Below, piece after piece: positions 21,118 through 32,920 of a stretch of DNA of 64,000 bases. Origin of the DNA: Flavobacterium davisii (GTDB lineage: Bacteria; Bacteroidota; Bacteroidia; Flavobacteriales; Flavobacteriaceae); the NCBI RefSeq assembly GCF_019565505.1, contig NZ_CP067378.1:1984001-2048000 (forward strand), in the 5' to 3' direction. The notes under the pieces were generated by a model. It did not search any database, was not told the origin of the DNA, and worked only from the letters and a program-made list of their open reading frames with translations. Each line of letters begins with the position of its first letter. The stretch's first letter is position 1. A program made the translations under genes and the position numbers.

Positions 21118-21840
21118 ATGGCGATTTATAGTATAGGAGATATTCATGGGGCTTATAAAGGATTATTACAAGTAATGGCAATAACTCCTTTAAAACCAGG
21201 TGATACACTGATATTTTTAGGTGATTATGTAGATGGTTGGAGCGAAAGTCCTCAGGTTTTAGATTTTTTAATAGACTTAAAAAAAAATTATAATTGTATA
21301 TATATAAAAGGCAATCATGATGAATTGCTCTTAGATTGGTTACAAAATAAGAATGAAAATACGATGTGGCATGCCAGTGGAGGTAAGACCACTATTGAAG
21401 CTTATCAAAATATAAGTAGAGAGGTTAAAGATAAACACATTCATTTTTTATCTAATTTAAAAGAATATCATGTAGAAGATAATAAGCTTTTTGTACATGC
21501 AGGATTTACTAATTTAAAAGGAGTAGCGTATGAATATTATCCTAGATTGCTCTATTGGGATAGGACATTATGGGAAATGGCATTGTGTTTAGATCCTGCT
21601 ATAAGTCCTGAAAGTCCGCTTTTTCCAAAACGCTTAAAAGCATATAAAGAAATTTTTATAGGACATACTCCTGTTACAAATGTAGGTGCTACAGTCCCTT
21701 TAAAAAAAGCCAATGTTTGGAATTTAGATACAGGAGCCGCTTTTAACGGTTGTATTACGGTTTTAAATATTGAGAGCAATCAATTTTGGCAAAGCGAACC
21801 GATTCATACACTCTATCCTAATGAAAAAGGTAGAAATTAA
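21118..21840 (+). CDS. Calcineurin-like metallophosphatase (PrpA/ApaH-like), paralogue 1
   Basis: A 240-residue phosphoesterase with the full two-metal motif series: GDIHG near the N-terminus, GDYVDGWSES, GNHDELL, HAGF, and a C-terminal GHTP. It belongs with serine/threonine protein phosphatase and diadenosine tetraphosphatase relatives; the substrate cannot be decided. I chose ATG 21118 (MAIYSIGDIHG) because it begins directly at the fold; an upstream TTG is possible. A paralogue of nearly the same length is encoded at 57398-58123 in the NAD operon and shares the ending LYPNE-x-GRN. Confidence 0.88.
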   Translation: MAIYSIGDIHGAYKGLLQVMAITPLKPGDTLIFLGDYVDGWSESPQVLDFLIDLKKNYNCIYIKGNHDELLLDWLQNKNENTMWHASGGKTTIEAYQNISREVKDKHIHFLSNLKEYHVEDNKLFVHAGFTNLKGVAYEYYPRLLYWDRTLWEMALCLDPAISPESPLFPKRLKAYKEIFIGHTPVTNVGATVPLKKANVWNLDTGAAFNGCITVLNIESNQFWQSEPIHTLYPNEKGRN

Positions 21841-21851
21841 TTACAAGTTTA

Positions 21852-21859
21852 TATATTTG
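21852..21859 (+). promoter_or_regulatory. -7 box upstream of the outer-membrane protein gene
   Basis: TATATTTG, 14 bases before the start at 21874. The -33 element is not obvious. Confidence 0.35.
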
Positions 21860-21873
21860 TCAAAAAAATAATT

Positions 21874-22371
21874 ATGAAAAAAATTTTTGTTTTAGTAGCC
21901 TCTCTAATAGGATTTGCCTCACAGGCTCAAGAAGCTTATAAAGGAAAAGGAGACACAAAGTTTCACGTAGGAGCTAATTTACAATCAGGCGGGACAGGTT
22001 TAAATGTCGGAACTGATATCGGATTAGGAGAAAATATTTCAGTAGGAGTTGTAGCAAATTATTTGTTAGGTGTAAAACCAATTGACGGTGATGACTATGA
22101 TTTTTTAGATAGAGCAGATCTTAAAGCTCGATTTAACGCAAACATAGGTAAGGTAGTTACATTGCCCGAACAAATAGATGTTTACCCCGGTTTAGATTTA
22201 GGATTAAGAAACTTTGGAGGACATTTAGGTGCTCGTTATTTCTTTTCAGAAGGATTCGGATTACAAGTAGAAACAGGAGTTCCTTTTGCTAAATACAAAA
22301 AAGATCCAGTAGGATTTGATCGCTTAAATAATCAATTTTATGTTAATTTAAGTGCTGTTTTTAATCTGTAA
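21874..22371 (+). CDS. Small outer-membrane beta-barrel protein
   Basis: A 165-residue protein with a signal peptide ending GFASQAQE. The mature part is made of alternating hydrophobic and polar strands (FHVGANLQSGGTGLNVGTDI, NISVGVVANYLLG, HLGARYFFSEGFGLQVETG) and ends in a beta strand with a terminal Leu (VNLSAVFNL), as expected for a barrel. It resembles conserved Flavobacteriaceae proteins of unknown function. Its stop overlaps the PhnA start by one base (TAATG), so both are made from one transcript. Confidence 0.72.
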   Translation: MKKIFVLVASLIGFASQAQEAYKGKGDTKFHVGANLQSGGTGLNVGTDIGLGENISVGVVANYLLGVKPIDGDDYDFLDRADLKARFNANIGKVVTLPEQIDVYPGLDLGLRNFGGHLGARYFFSEGFGLQVETGVPFAKYKKDPVGFDRLNNQFYVNLSAVFNL

Positions 22372-22940
22372 TGAGTGTTATTGAAAAAAAGTTAAAAGAT
22401 CGTAGTAATTCTAAATGCGAACTTTGCGGAACTGAACACGATTTACAAGTTTATACAGTACTACCTAAAATAACTGAAAGTTTAGAAGATTCCGTATTAG
22501 CATGTAAAACCTGTATAGATCAAATTAATAACCCAGAATTAACAGATGCAAATCACTGGCATTGCCTATCTGACTCTATGTGGAATGAGCATTTACCAGT
22601 ACAAATAGTATCTTGGCGTATGCTTACTCGATTAAATAAAACAGATTTAGTTGATATGATGTATTTAGATGATGAATCGTTAGAATGGGCTAAAGCAACA
22701 GGAGAAGGTGTGCAAGAAGATACAATAGTACATAAGGATTCTAATGGAAATGTACTACAAGATGGAGATTCAGTTGTTTTAATTAAAGATCTTGACGTTA
22801 AAGGAGCTAATTTTACCGCAAAAAGAGGAGCCGCTGTGCATAATATTAAATTGGTTTGGGATAATCCTGAACAAATTGAAGGTAGAGTGGAAGGACAGTA
22901 TATTGTTATTTTAACTCAATACGTTAAAAAAACAAAATAA
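22371..22940 (+). CDS. PhnA-family zinc-ribbon protein
   Basis: A 189-residue protein of the PhnA (YjdM) family. The N-terminal zinc ribbon has CELCGTEHD and CKTC. The C-terminal domain has the conserved VHKDSNGNVLQDGDSVVLIKDL and VKGANFTAKRGAAV, a small SH3-like fold. The family was named for phosphonate genes but is not shown to act on phosphonates; its role is unclear. It overlaps the preceding barrel protein by one base. Confidence 0.9.
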   Translation: MSVIEKKLKDRSNSKCELCGTEHDLQVYTVLPKITESLEDSVLACKTCIDQINNPELTDANHWHCLSDSMWNEHLPVQIVSWRMLTRLNKTDLVDMMYLDDESLEWAKATGEGVQEDTIVHKDSNGNVLQDGDSVVLIKDLDVKGANFTAKRGAAVHNIKLVWDNPEQIEGRVEGQYIVILTQYVKKTK

Positions 22941-23618
22941 GAACAGTTTAACAGGTTCAAAGATCGTTTTTTATTGAAAAACAATAAAGTATGTTTTTAG
23001 AAGATCATCGTATTTTATATCAGAATAAATGATCTTATTTTTTAACTCATTCAGTAATTGTTATTCTAAAAAGGAGTCGCATGAGATTCATTATCAAATG
23101 TATTTTGAATAATGCAACTCCTTTTTATGTTGAGGTAAAAAAGATGAACCTAAACACGTGCAGATTTAATCAATCAATACCGCATTTGTTATTTGGTATA
23201 GACGGGGTATGATAACGTGATGTCTTTCTTTTTATTGATCATGTAATGTCTTCTATTGTTAGAAGGACAAACAAATCTAAAACATTATTTTATTTTCTCT
23301 CTTTTACTCTAGATTATACAATAACATGGTAATGAATTTCTAAAGCCTAACTTAGATTGTTCTTCATTAAAAAATAAATTCTGAAAATAAGAGAAATAGC
23401 TATATATAGAGCTGTTTTTTATCCATATTTCCAAAAATATACATGATTTATATAAGTTATAGGTTTTGAACTGGATCTAATAAAGATTTGATTCTATAAT
23501 TTTGCCTTTTGAGATGATAGCAGATAAAATGTTTTTTTTTTTTTTTGTAAATCTATATTGTTGATTATTAGTTTTTGTGTGAGTAATGTGTTTTTTTGTA
23601 AAAAAAAGCTTTAAAAGT
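22941..23618. other. Long intergenic region without a recognisable gene
   Basis: About 680 bases between phnA and the tRNA promoter. It has one long hairpin (see 23068-23126), stops in all frames, and AT-rich DNA. I see no conserved reading frame. Confidence 0.6.
23068..23126. terminator. Large hairpin, probable bidirectional terminator
   Basis: AAAAAGGAGT at 23068-23077 pairs with ACTCCTTTTT at 23117-23126. GCAT/ATGC extends the stem after one mismatch. The flanking A and T tracts suit termination on either strand. Confidence 0.55.
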
Positions 23619-23650
23619 TTGGTAATATCAGGAAAATGTGCTTATATTTG
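23619..23650 (+). promoter_or_regulatory. Promoter of tRNA-Gly
   Basis: TTG at 23619-23621, 21 bases, TATATTTG at 23643-23650. The expected start point is 2-5 bases before the mature tRNA. Confidence 0.65.
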
Positions 23651-23660
23651 CACCAGCAAT

Positions 23661-23736
<76 letters not shown>

Positions 23737-23739
23737 AAT

Positions 23740-23767
23740 AAAACCCAAGTGTACACTTGGGTTTTTT
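23740..23767 (+). terminator. Terminator after tRNA-Gly
   Basis: AAACCCAAGTGTACACTTGGG, a near-perfect palindrome, followed by T6. Confidence 0.85.
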
Positions 23768-23802
23768 GTTGTTTTTTGTTTTTCAAAAGTGTAGATCAAG
23801 TT

Positions 23803-23874
23803 TGAAATTTTCCGTGAACACTTGACTCTATTGGGAAATTTTGTTTCACAATGAAATCTAATGCGGAATCTGGG
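23803..23874. repeat. Partial MITE-like element in reverse orientation
   Basis: This matches the left 70 or so bases of the 9392 element, inverted, and ends with the full outer repeat sequence (TCTAATGCGGAATCTGGG). The other end is missing. It abuts the ketosynthase leader, and a reading frame that appears to start inside it is not a real start. Confidence 0.75.
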
Positions 23875-23937
23875 TTAAAAAAGAAGTTTTTTAGTATTTT
23901 TTTAAAAACTTTGCGAACTTTGCGTAAAATTTATGTC

Positions 23938-25093
23938 TTGAAACAAAAAATTGCCATCACTTCTGTAGCTTCTATGTCCGCTTTGGGCAATCGACCAGAA
24001 CAAATTTGGAATCATTATTTATCAGATTCTACTTGTATTACTCTCGAAAACTTTAATAATCAAAAAGAATATGTAGCTAAATTGCCTGCAGATTGTAATC
24101 TAGAGTTAGATGTTTTACGTCAATCCGATTCAAAATATAAAACATTAGATCAGACCGTTTTAATGGCTGTTTTAACTTCTCGTGATGCTATAAAGCAAGC
24201 TGGATGGACCGAAAAAGATGACTTTGGAATTAATATAGGCTCTTCTAGAGGAGCAACTCAGCTTTTTGAATACTATCATAAAGATTTTTTGCAAACAGGA
24301 AAAACAGCTACACTTGCTTCTCCAACAACTACTTTAGGAAATATTTCCTCATGGGTAGCACATGATTTGAAGAATAAAGGATTAGCTATCTCCCATTCTA
24401 TAACCTGTTCTACAGGATTACACTCTTTACTAAATGGGGTAGCTTGGTTACAAGCAGGAATGATGGACAAGTTTTTAGTAGGAGCCAGTGAAGCACCTTT
24501 GACAGATTTTACCCTTGCCCAAATGAATGCACTGAAAATATATGCAAAAGAAAATCAACAATATCCTTGTCTTGCGCTAGACTTACAAAAAAATAAAAAT
24601 ACGATGGTGCTGGGAGAAGGGGCTACCTCTATTTGTTTAGATGTGAATTTGAAAACTAACGCATTAGCTTATATTGAAGGAATAGGATTTGCAACAGATG
24701 AACTACAACATAATATATCTATTTCAGAAGAAGCACTTTGTTTTCAAAAATCAATGCAAATGGCATTAGGAGAAACCCCTTTAGATTCTATTGATGTTAT
24801 TGTTATGCACGCGCCGGGGAACAATCAAAGGCGATCGGTCAGAATATAAGGCGATACAAAAAATCTTTAATAACCAATTGCCTTTGCTTACAACTAATAA
24901 ATGGAAGGCAGGTCATACGTTTGGGACTTCTGGTTTGTTAAGTGTAGAAATGGCTGTTTTAATGATGCAAGTACAGTATTTTATAGGAATTCCGTATTTA
25001 AATATTGCTAATAAAACCAAAGCAATCAAAAAAGTATTAGTGAATGCAGTAGGTTTTGGAGGAAATGCAGTAAGTGTTTTATTGTCCGTTTGA
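23938..25093 (+). CDS. Beta-ketoacyl synthase, FabF-like (frame broken once)
   Basis: A thiolase-fold condensing enzyme of about 384 residues. The active-site Cys is in SITCSTGLHSLL. The two catalytic His residues are in VMHAPGT and KAGHTFGTSG. The frame is lost at 24814-24819 where CCGGGG stands for CCGGG; removing one G rejoins the halves. The start is uncertain: TTG 23938 gives LKQKIAITSVASMSALG, whereas the longer upstream frame begins in repeat DNA. It resembles the condensing enzymes used for aryl polyene or flexirubin-type pigments, but no other pigment genes lie nearby, so the product is unknown. Confidence 0.82.
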
Positions 25094-25544
25094 AGAAGAT
25101 AATTCTTCTATTTTTGTTAAAATTAAATAAGATTCATAACCCTTTCTAAAAAGAAAATCGCCTATTTTTCGTTTCTTTTTTGAGGGTGAGACTCTTTTGT
25201 ATTATTCCATTCTTTTTCTGCTAAATCATTAAAATTTTTTAAATAATCCACTTCTTTTATTTCGTTAAGAGCTGTTTTGATATTGTAATTAGATACTCCG
25301 TGTAATTTAAGCTCATTAATAATCCGTGTTTTCCCCATTTTTTATAATTGTGTTTACCTCGAGCAAAAGAACAAGCAAAACGTTCTTCGTTCAAATAATG
25401 ATGTTCAATTAGATAAACAATATATTCTTCTATTGATTCCTCTGCTACATTTAATAGTTTTAATTTGAGTCTAATATCTCGATGTGATCTCTCTTGGTAA
25501 GCACAGTATGATTCTAGTTTTTTTAATATAGAAGGATAAAGCAT
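25079..25544 (-). CDS. recX: Regulatory protein RecX (frame broken twice)
   Basis: A small helical protein that caps and limits RecA filaments. The N-terminal MLYPSILKKLESYCAYQERS and SHRDIRLKL match the family, as does YLIEHHYLNEERFACSFARGK. Two A/T-run deletions, at 25329-25332 and 25176-25181, break it. When both are repaired the chain continues GKTRIINELKLHGVS and ends IGDFLFRKGYESYLIL, 155 residues, the normal size. Its 3' end overlaps the convergent ketosynthase gene by 15 bases. Confidence 0.85.
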
Positions 25545-25892
25545 TTTGTTTTCAAAAAAGTTATATTCTTAAAATTTATAAAGAGCAATTTTAAGAATCG
25601 TAAAGATAGCTAAAACAAATAATTATAGTAAGATCGTTTAATACAATTAAATAGTTTGATTAAATAATTTATTTTTTCAAAAACATAAAACATTGATATA
25701 TAGATAGATGGTGTTAGTGTAATGAGTAAAAATATTTTTTGTAATTATAGTACTCGTAATTTTAATATTTTTTAATGATAGATATTCTTTACGAGTGTTA
25801 ATAAAAAATTATACTTTTTTTATGTTTTGTTTAATTTTTTCAAAAAATATATTGTAATTTGCTAACTATAAACCAATCAAAATCTTCAACGA
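25545..25892. other. Non-coding AT-rich region before the TonB receptor
   Basis: About 350 bases holding the divergent regulatory regions of recX and the TonB receptor. A GTAATTTG box at about 25854 may be the receptor's -7 element. Nothing else is recognisable. Confidence 0.4.
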
Positions 25893-28662
25893 ATGAGAGT
25901 CTGTTTTTCTATTTTAACATTGTTTTTTAGCGTACTTACCTTGGCGCAAAATACAATAACAGGAAGTGTGACTGATGATAAAAATCAGCCTATACCGAGG
26001 CGCAAATGTAAAAGTTGCAGGGTCTGCATCAGGTGCATCGTCTGGATTTGATGGAAAATTCACATTAAAAACAAATAGTCAGTTTCCCTTTACTTTAGAG
26101 GTCTCGATGATGGGCTATTCTAGTCGAAGTTTGAAAATCAATTCAAAAGATCAAAAAGTAGAGGTCGTTCTAGTTGAACAATCTACTTCCTTAAATGAAA
26201 TAGTAGTGTCAGCATCACGGGCTCCTGAGAGAATCCTTGAGTCACCTGTAACGATAGAGCGAATGGGGGTAAAAGAAGTGAAAAATACAACGGCTCCTTC
26301 TTTTTATGAAGGTTTAGAAAATCTAAAAGATGTGCATTTTAATACTTCTAGTTTTAACTTTAAATCAGTTAATACACGTGGTTTTGCTACAATTGGAAAT
26401 ACTCGTTTTATGCAATTAGTAGACGGTATGGATAACGCATCCCCTGCGTTAAACTTTGCAGTAGGAAACCTCCTCGGTATTTCTGATTTAGATGTGGCAA
26501 GTGTAGAGGTTTTGCCGAGTGCTTCATCTGCCCTTTATGGTGCTAACGCATTTAATGGTATTATGTTTATGAACAGTCGTAGTCCCTTCGCTAAAGAAGG
26601 TCTGTCAACTTATTTTAAATATGGTCAGACTACTCAAGATGTGGCGGGTACAAATAACTATTTTGATTTAGGAATTAGAGCTGCTAAAAAGTTTACAGAT
26701 CATTTTGCTGCCAAAGCTAATTTTTCTTATATGGAAGCAACTGAGTGGATGGCAAATGATAGACGTAGTCTAACGCCGGGAGGGATTGGACATGAAGTAA
26801 ATAGAAATTATGACGGATTGAATATTTATGGAGATGAAGTAAGTACCTTTATTCCTAATGTAGGACAAGTAAGTCGTACAGGATATGCTGAAAAAGAGTT
26901 AACAGATGGGAAGATTAATAGTGCGAAGTTTGACGCTTCAATTCATATACGTCCTTGGGTAAATGGAGATTCTAAATTTGCTAAAAATATTGAGATTATA
27001 GGACAATATAAAGTAGGAATTGGAAATACTTTATATCAAGGAGCTAATCGTTATGCGTTGAAAAACTTTTTCATGGATCAAATAAAATTAGAAGTAAAAG
27101 GAGATAACTTTTTTGCTCGGATTTATAGATCAGGAGAAGATGCTGGAGATTCATATAATTTAGGTTTTGCTGCTTGGAATGTGAATAGAGAAGCTAAATC
27201 AGATAAAGCTTGGTTTACGGATTATGGAACAGCTTATGTGTTGTCCAGTACATTATTGGGTTTACCAGCAGATCAAGCAGATAAGAGAGCTCGTGCTTTT
27301 GCAGATTATAATACACCATTTGAAATACCTCTCACTCCAAATGGTAATCCTCGTTTAGTGCCGTGAACAGCTACTTTTAATCAAGCATTAACAAAAGTAT
27401 TGGCAAATTCAGATTTGAATGTAGGAGCTAAACTGGTAGATCGTTCTAGAATTCATCATGGAGATTTGAATTATAATTTTAAAGATGTAATCAAATTTGC
27501 AGAAATTCAAGTAGGAGGTTCCGCTCGTAGATACACGATGAACTCAGCAGGTTCTATTTTTACAGATAAATTAGATGAACCTATTACTTATGATGAATAT
27601 GGCGTTTATACACAAATTCAGAAAAAAATCCATGATGAAAGAGTAAAAGTAACAGCTTCTGTCCGTTATGATAAATCACAAAATTTTAGCGGAAATATTT
27701 CTCCCCGATTATCTGTATCTTATGCAGGAGGTAAAGATAAACAACACAATTTTAGAGCCTCTTATCAAACAGGTTTTCGTAATCCAACAACACAAGACCA
27801 ATATATAGGGCTAAATATAGGTCCCTTAGTGCTAATAGGATCAGCTCCCGATAATTTAGACCGATATTCAGAAACGATTAAGTTAAACGCAAATCCCGGT
27901 TTTGCAACCGTAACAGGACGTGATGCTTATACTAGGTCTTTTACAGCTACTTCAGTTACAGTATTTAGACAATCGTTAAATCCAGCAGATTTAAAAGTAG
28001 CAGATGTGTCTTTAGTAAAACCCGAAAGAGTACAAGCGTTTGAAGTGGGATATCGTTCAATTTTTAAAGAAATTTCATTTGATTTGAATGCTTATTATAA
28101 TATTTATAATGATTTTATAAGCAGCTCAAATGTAGTAACGCCTTTGTATGGAGATGTTAGAACTAATTTGCCAACAGCAATATCTGCCTTGCAGAATGCG
28201 GATGTTCGCTTATTTCAAGTTTATACAAATTCTAAAAAACAAGTAACATCTTTAGGAGTAGGGATAGGAGTAAATCGTAAGATTGGTAAATTTAATTTGA
28301 GTGCAAGCTATAATTATTCCGATTTTAAATACGATGACAGTTTAGATCCTGATTTTGAAGCAGGTTTTAACACTCCTAAGCATCGAGCAAAAGCATCTTT
28401 TGGAGGAGAAAACATATTAAAAGGATTTGGGTTTAATGTCAATGCACGTTATAATTCTAAATATTTATGGGAATCAACCATGATAGATGCTTATGTTCCG
28501 GAAAATTACGTTTATGATGCGCAGGTTAATACCGCAATTCCTGTTCTTAAATCAGTCATAAAAATAGGAGGGACTAACCTGTTTGGGAAAGACTATATTC
28601 AAGTGCCGGGAGCGGGTATGATAGGAAAACAGTATTATATTTCATGGACGATCAATCCGTAA
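25893..28662 (+). CDS. TonB-dependent outer-membrane receptor (two lesions)
   Basis: About 922 residues. A signal peptide ending TLAQ leads to a carboxypeptidase-regulatory-like domain (TITGSVTDDKNQPIPG), then the plug domain (SLNEIVVSASRAPERILESP, VNTRGFATIGNTRFMQLVDG, EVLPSASSALYGANAFNGI) and a 22-strand barrel ending YISWTINP. Two defects occur, both at an expected CCGGG: CCGAGG at 25995-26000 shifts the frame, and CCGTG at 27361-27365 makes an in-frame TGA where Gly is expected. The substrate is unknown. The GDSL lipoprotein gene follows 16 bases downstream and is probably a partner. Confidence 0.88.
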
Positions 28663-28678
28663 TGTTTAATGAAAAAGA

Positions 28679-30289
28679 ATGATTATGATTAAAAATATAA
28701 AATGGATCTTATTGGTTTCTTGTGTATTTGTAGCATGTGAAACCAATCTTGAAGAGGAAGCAATAACAGATGTGCCTGTGGTAGCAGGAGATGCTAATTT
28801 TTCAAAATATGTAGCAATAGGAGATTCTTATGCTGCTGGTTTTAGCGATGGAGCATTGTTTATTGCAGGACAGTTAAACTCGTATCCAGAACAAATAGCT
28901 AGGCAATTTGTAGCAGCTGGAGGAGGAGCCTTTAAATCACCATTAATGGCAGATAATACAGGAGGTTTGTTGTTTGGAGGGGCTCCCTTTCCTCTTGATC
29001 CAACACAGTTTTCACCTCGTTTAGTGTTTAGAGGTTTTTTGGATAATGATGCAAGTAAGCCAATTGTGAATTTAGTTTCCAATCAAGGAACTCAAACAAC
29101 AGAAGCTACTAATATTATGACGGGAGCATTTAATAATGTATCAGTACCGGGAGCTAAATCGTATCATATTGACCTTGTGGGATACGGGAGCGCTCAAGGA
29201 AATCCTTATTTCAGACGTTTTGCCTCTTCTCCGGGCGCAACTATGCTGTCAGACGCATTATTACAACAACCTACCTTCTTTTCGTTATGGATAGGTGGTA
29301 ATGATGTTTTAACTTATGCTACTTCTGGAGGAATTGGGGTGGATCAAAAAGGAAATCTTAATCCAGCTACTTATAATGGTAATGATATTACAGATCCGGC
29401 TGTTTTTGCTAATGTATTTAATACAGCTGTTGATCGTTTAACTGTAAATGGAAGAAAAGGAGTAGTAGCCAATTTGCCAAATGTAAATACTTTGCCTTTT
29501 TTTACCACGGTATCCTATAATCCAGTTCCAGCTTTGCCTAAAAGTAAAGCCGCTTCTTTAAATCAATTATTTGGAGTTGTAAATCAAATTACAAAAGCAT
29601 TGAATCTTCCTAATAGATTTGAAGTAATTTCAGAAGATGATAATAACCCTAATACAGTTGAAAAAACAAATCCATTGTTAATTATTGATGAAACCCTAGC
29701 GGATTTATCGGGGGCTATAAGAGATAATTTAACTCCTGTTTTGGGTTTGCAAACAGCCACTTTTGTAGGTAATCTTTATGGGAGAGCACGTCATGCTAAA
29801 AATAATACAACAGGAAGAGATTATATATTGTTGTCTACAGGAAGTTTAATTGCTCCCCCTAATAATATACAACCAAATGTTCCTAGTGATTTTGCAATTA
29901 GAGGAGTTTCTTATCCTTTACAAGATGCTTGGGTTCTAACAATTGATGAGGCATCTAAGATAGCTACAGCTACAGCAGCCTATAATCAAGTGATAGAAAA
30001 TACAGCCAAAGTAAAAGGATTGGCGTTTTTTGATGCAAAAACAGCAATGGATCAGTTAGTAAAAGGAAATGTACGTTTTGGAAATTATAGTTTGACAGCT
30101 GATTTTATTAAAGGAGGCGCTTTTTCATTAGATGGTGTACATCCAAGTCCCAGAGGGTATGCTTTTATTGCCAATAAAATGATGGAAGCAATTAATACAC
30201 AGTATAAATCTACTTTACGAATGATAGATCTAGGGAAAAAACCCGCTTTGTTTTCAGTTAATATTCCTGCTGGAAGTTATATCAACTAA
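28679..30289 (+). CDS. GDSL/SGNH hydrolase-family lipoprotein
   Basis: A 536-residue outer-membrane lipoprotein. The signal ends VSCVFVACETN. The SGNH blocks are visible: GDSYAAGFSDG (nucleophile Ser), Gly-Asn in WIGGNDVL, and the Asp-x-x-His pair in LDGVHPSPRGYAF. It is thus a likely esterase or lipase on the cell surface. It lies 16 bases after the TonB receptor, a pairing that recurs in Flavobacteriaceae and suggests that the lipoprotein feeds or captures the receptor's substrate. A second in-frame ATG six bases on (28685) is an equally good start. A terminator follows. Confidence 0.87.
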   Translation: MIMIKNIKWILLVSCVFVACETNLEEEAITDVPVVAGDANFSKYVAIGDSYAAGFSDGALFIAGQLNSYPEQIARQFVAAGGGAFKSPLMADNTGGLLFGGAPFPLDPTQFSPRLVFRGFLDNDASKPIVNLVSNQGTQTTEATNIMTGAFNNVSVPGAKSYHIDLVGYGSAQGNPYFRRFASSPGATMLSDALLQQPTFFSLWIGGNDVLTYATSGGIGVDQKGNLNPATYNGNDITDPAVFANVFNTAVDRLTVNGRKGVVANLPNVNTLPFFTTVSYNPVPALPKSKAASLNQLFGVVNQITKALNLPNRFEVISEDDNNPNTVEKTNPLLIIDETLADLSGAIRDNLTPVLGLQTATFVGNLYGRARHAKNNTTGRDYILLSTGSLIAPPNNIQPNVPSDFAIRGVSYPLQDAWVLTIDEASKIATATAAYNQVIENTAKVKGLAFFDAKTAMDQLVKGNVRFGNYSLTADFIKGGAFSLDGVHPSPRGYAFIANKMMEAINTQYKSTLRMIDLGKKPALFSVNIPAGSYIN

Positions 30290-30306
30290 TTCATATACGA
30301 TTCAAT

Positions 30307-30339
30307 AAAAAACCTCCTGCTAAAATGGGAGGTTTTTTT
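30307..30339 (+). terminator. Terminator after the GDSL lipoprotein
   Basis: AAACCTCC stem, short loop, GGGAGGTTT and a T run. Confidence 0.88.
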
Positions 30340-30387
30340 GTTATATTGAGGGCAGAATTTATATTTTTAAAAAAGAAAATTTTTATA

Positions 30388-30417
30388 TTGGAAATCACAA
30401 TATTAAAATTATCTTTG
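30388..30417 (+). promoter_or_regulatory. Promoter of atpDC
   Basis: TTG at 30388-30390, 19 bases, TATCTTTG at 30410-30417. It lies 60 bases before atpD and after a terminator. Confidence 0.7.
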
Positions 30418-30455
30418 CAATCTGAAAAAACACAGCGTTTTTTATAACTAAATAG

Positions 30456-31987
<1,532 letters not shown>

Positions 31988-32033
31988 TTTTAATTGCTTA
32001 AAGCCTAAAGCTTAAAGCCTAAAGCAAATAAAA
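31988..32033. repeat. Word-like repeat between atpD and atpC
   Basis: TTAAAGCCTAAAGC occurs twice in tandem and the outer TTGCTT/AAGCAA are inverted. It belongs in style with the locus-specific repeats near 48.3, 52.3 and 52.9 kb. Confidence 0.45.
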
Positions 32034-32315
32034 ATGATAGTAGAAATTGTATCACCAGAAGCTACATTATTCAAAGGGGAAGTTACTTCAGTAGCGGTTC
32101 CCGGCGTTAATGGAGAGTTCCAAATGCTAAATAATCACGCGCCTATCGTGTCATTGTTAGCAAAAGGTAATGTAAAAATTGTAGGTTCAAATGTTAAAAT
32201 TGCTAAAGAATTTCAAGATAAATTTAGTAAGGTTAATGAACAAACATTTTGGTTACCTATCAATTCAGGAACTATTGAAATGAATGATAATAGAATTATT
32301 GTTTTAGCAGACTAA
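32034..32315 (+). CDS. atpC: F1F0 ATP synthase subunit epsilon
   Basis: A 93-residue protein of the F1 central stalk. It has the family's N-terminal beta sandwich: IVSPEATLFKGEVTSVAVPG and GEFQMLNNHAPIVSLLAKG. The C-terminal helical hairpin found in many bacteria is missing, which is usual for Bacteroidota. As in other members of the phylum, atpD-atpC forms a separate unit from the remaining ATP synthase genes. A terminator follows. Confidence 0.93.
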   Translation: MIVEIVSPEATLFKGEVTSVAVPGVNGEFQMLNNHAPIVSLLAKGNVKIVGSNVKIAKEFQDKFSKVNEQTFWLPINSGTIEMNDNRIIVLAD

Positions 32316-32337
32316 AATGATAATATGATAAAAGAAG

Positions 32338-32366
32338 GCCAAACAGTAATGTTTGGCTTTTTTTAT
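32338..32366 (+). terminator. Terminator after atpC
   Basis: GCCAAACA stem, GTAA loop, TGTTTGGC and T7. Confidence 0.9.
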
Positions 32367-32453
32367 TAATTTAGTTTTTCATAATAATTAAAATGAAATA
32401 AAAAGTAAGCAAAATTAATTATAATTCTAATCTATTTATATTATAAAAAACGA

Positions 32454-32918
32454 ATGAAAAAGATATACTTTCTTTTACCCTTTTTAATCTTAATGATAAG
32501 CACGGCAATTGCTCAAACTAATTGTGTTTTACAATTATCAAATGTCAAAACAGGAAAGAAAATTAATATTTGTACAAAAATAGATCCTGATAAAGTAGAG
32601 GCCATTTTAGGTAAAGCAATTACTCTTGATAAAGAAATTCAAGAAAAAAACGAACCACCCGTGTTTAATTTTACCTATGATGGATTAACCATGATTATGC
32701 AAGATAATCAGTTTAAAAATGTTACAATTACCAATAAAAAATGGAAGATTAATACTATTACCATTGGTACTTTATTTGAAGAAGTAGAAACTAAATATGA
32801 GCAAATTAAAAAAATCTATTTTGCAGACTATAAGTTTAAAATTAAGGATAGTAATGGTTTCCTTTTTATTGATGTTGATCATCTTAAAAATGTTAAGCGT
32901 TTAGGAGTGGAGTTTTAA
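32454..32918 (+). CDS. Secreted protein of unknown function
   Basis: A 154-residue protein with a clear signal peptide (FLLPFLILMISTAIAQ). The mature part is basic and mixed alpha/beta. It has one motif-like stretch, FNFTYDGLTMIMQDNQFKN, but no family I recognise. It ends two bases before the BioF-like gene on the same strand and is probably cotranscribed with it, though the two products act in different compartments. Confidence 0.65.
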   Translation: MKKIYFLLPFLILMISTAIAQTNCVLQLSNVKTGKKINICTKIDPDKVEAILGKAITLDKEIQEKNEPPVFNFTYDGLTMIMQDNQFKNVTITNKKWKINTITIGTLFEEVETKYEQIKKIYFADYKFKIKDSNGFLFIDVDHLKNVKRLGVEF

Positions 32919-32920
32919 TT

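Noticed and set aside
23851..23937. Extended N-terminus of the ketosynthase from an ATG at 23851
   Set aside because: That stretch starts in MITE repeat DNA and its peptide has no relation to the family; the conserved chain begins after 23938.
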